From assembly GCA_030248225.1 (NCBI GenBank), contig JASANE010028524.1:1-64000 (forward strand): DNA of 64,000 nucleotides, read 5' to 3'. Under the pieces are notes generated by a model. It saw only the letters and a program-made list of their open reading frames with translations. It had not been told where the DNA came from and searched no databases. The stretch comes from Trileptium ribeirensis. Taxonomy: Eukaryota; Nematoda; Enoplea; Enoplida; Thoracostomopsidae. Made by a program: the position numbers and the translations under genes. This document shows positions 63,405-64,000 of the stretch, piece by piece. Position 1 is the stretch's first letter. Every line of letters starts with the position of its first letter.

Positions 63405-63631
63405 CACTCAAAATACTTTCTGTGAAAATTAAAAAAAAATTTTGAATTTTGCATCACCAGACATGCTTTTAAAATTCAAAGATATATTCCTTCAAATAGC
63501 AAAGAATTGTTTTCTAAGGAATTACATTTTTTGAAATTTCAAGGAATATTTTTTTGAATTTTAAAAGAATATCTGGTGGTGCAAAATTCAAAGAAATTTC
63601 TTTTAAATTTCACAGAAACGTATTTACAGTG
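63405..63631. mobile_element. 227-bp foldback MITE
   Basis: Nearly the whole element is an imperfect inverted repeat. The left arm has cactcaaaatactttctgtg, gaattttgcatcaccagaca and ttttaaaattcaaa; the right arm carries the complements ending cacagaaacgtatttacagtg. Termini are CACT.../...AGTG. No coding capacity. Confidence 0.82.
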
Positions 63632-64000
63632 CAACATTATCGTTTCTTGGTTTTCTAGTTTAGACGTGTGGGCGTCTGCTTGTGTAGGCGATATAATTAC
63701 TGTGTTTCTACTATATAATACTATTGTCTGGTCCAGTTCACTCAAAAACAATTGCGAATATTACTTTGGAACCAAATTAGCGGGACGTACGCCCTAGGAT
63801 CTACAAACATTAATTACCATAATAACATGTCTGCCTTTTCTGAGAGAACGCCGAAACAAAATGAATATCTTCCAGTCTAACCGGAATTTATGTTGATATT
63901 GCTTCGTCATGCACAATTGAAGCATTTACACAATTTACGCTAGACATACCATATTAACACAATTTATTACACCTTATATCTCGACGTTCTAAATTTGGTG
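63632..64000. other. Unique region, no gene seen
   Basis: No feature that I can support up to the window edge. Confidence 0.35.

Overview
This is animal nuclear DNA: AT-rich, gene-poor and dominated by repeats. The only gene I can name is the 5' part of CLUH (clustered mitochondria protein homolog), on the minus strand. Two exons are secure (3580-3867 and 3123-3294), with canonical splice sites and the animal-type CLU N-terminal sequence. A Ser/Thr-rich exon at 10467-10907 ends in a strong splice donor of matching phase and is a good candidate for the first coding exon. GT-AG introns, a CR1/L2-like LINE tail, a tRNA-derived SINE and many small inverted-repeat transposons fit a metazoan. The phylum cannot be fixed from this window.

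Layout. 1-5262: a long imperfect palindrome (arms about 712-2648 and 3305-5262) preceded by a third copy of the outer arm (1-690). It carries the CLUH exons, a decayed mirror copy of one exon and a LINE tail. 5471-5532: tRNA-like SINE head. 5769-9968: 198-bp satellite, interrupted at 6690-8400 by a block almost without G on the plus strand that looks like corrupted consensus. 10467-10907: candidate CLUH exon 1. 11035-12396: 52-bp satellite just upstream of it. 12480-13150: GC-rich motif cluster. 13557-13634: perfect 35-bp hairpin. 18762-19801: 131-bp satellite. 22571-24258: two inverted-repeat elements. 25312-25635: 81-bp repeat that stays open in frame. 26328-28968: 106-bp satellite. 29020-29325: 77-bp repeat. 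29330-48387: mostly unique AT-rich DNA with scattered small repeats and MITE-like elements. 48388-50170: MITEs and a dispersed repeat. 51056-53208: 305-bp satellite. 55201-57112: two different satellites side by side (85 bp and 162 bp). 59875-60995: palindromic MITEs, one nested in an older repeat. 63405-63631: another foldback MITE.

The biology visible here is one conserved housekeeping gene whose proposed 6.6-kb first intron and upstream region have been invaded by tandem repeats and non-autonomous transposons. I found no autonomous transposase, no RNA gene beyond tRNA-like SINE sequence, no CRISPR array and no prokaryotic operon. The strongest structural anomalies (the palindrome and the G-poor block) may be long-read assembly artefacts and should be tested as such before any biological reading.
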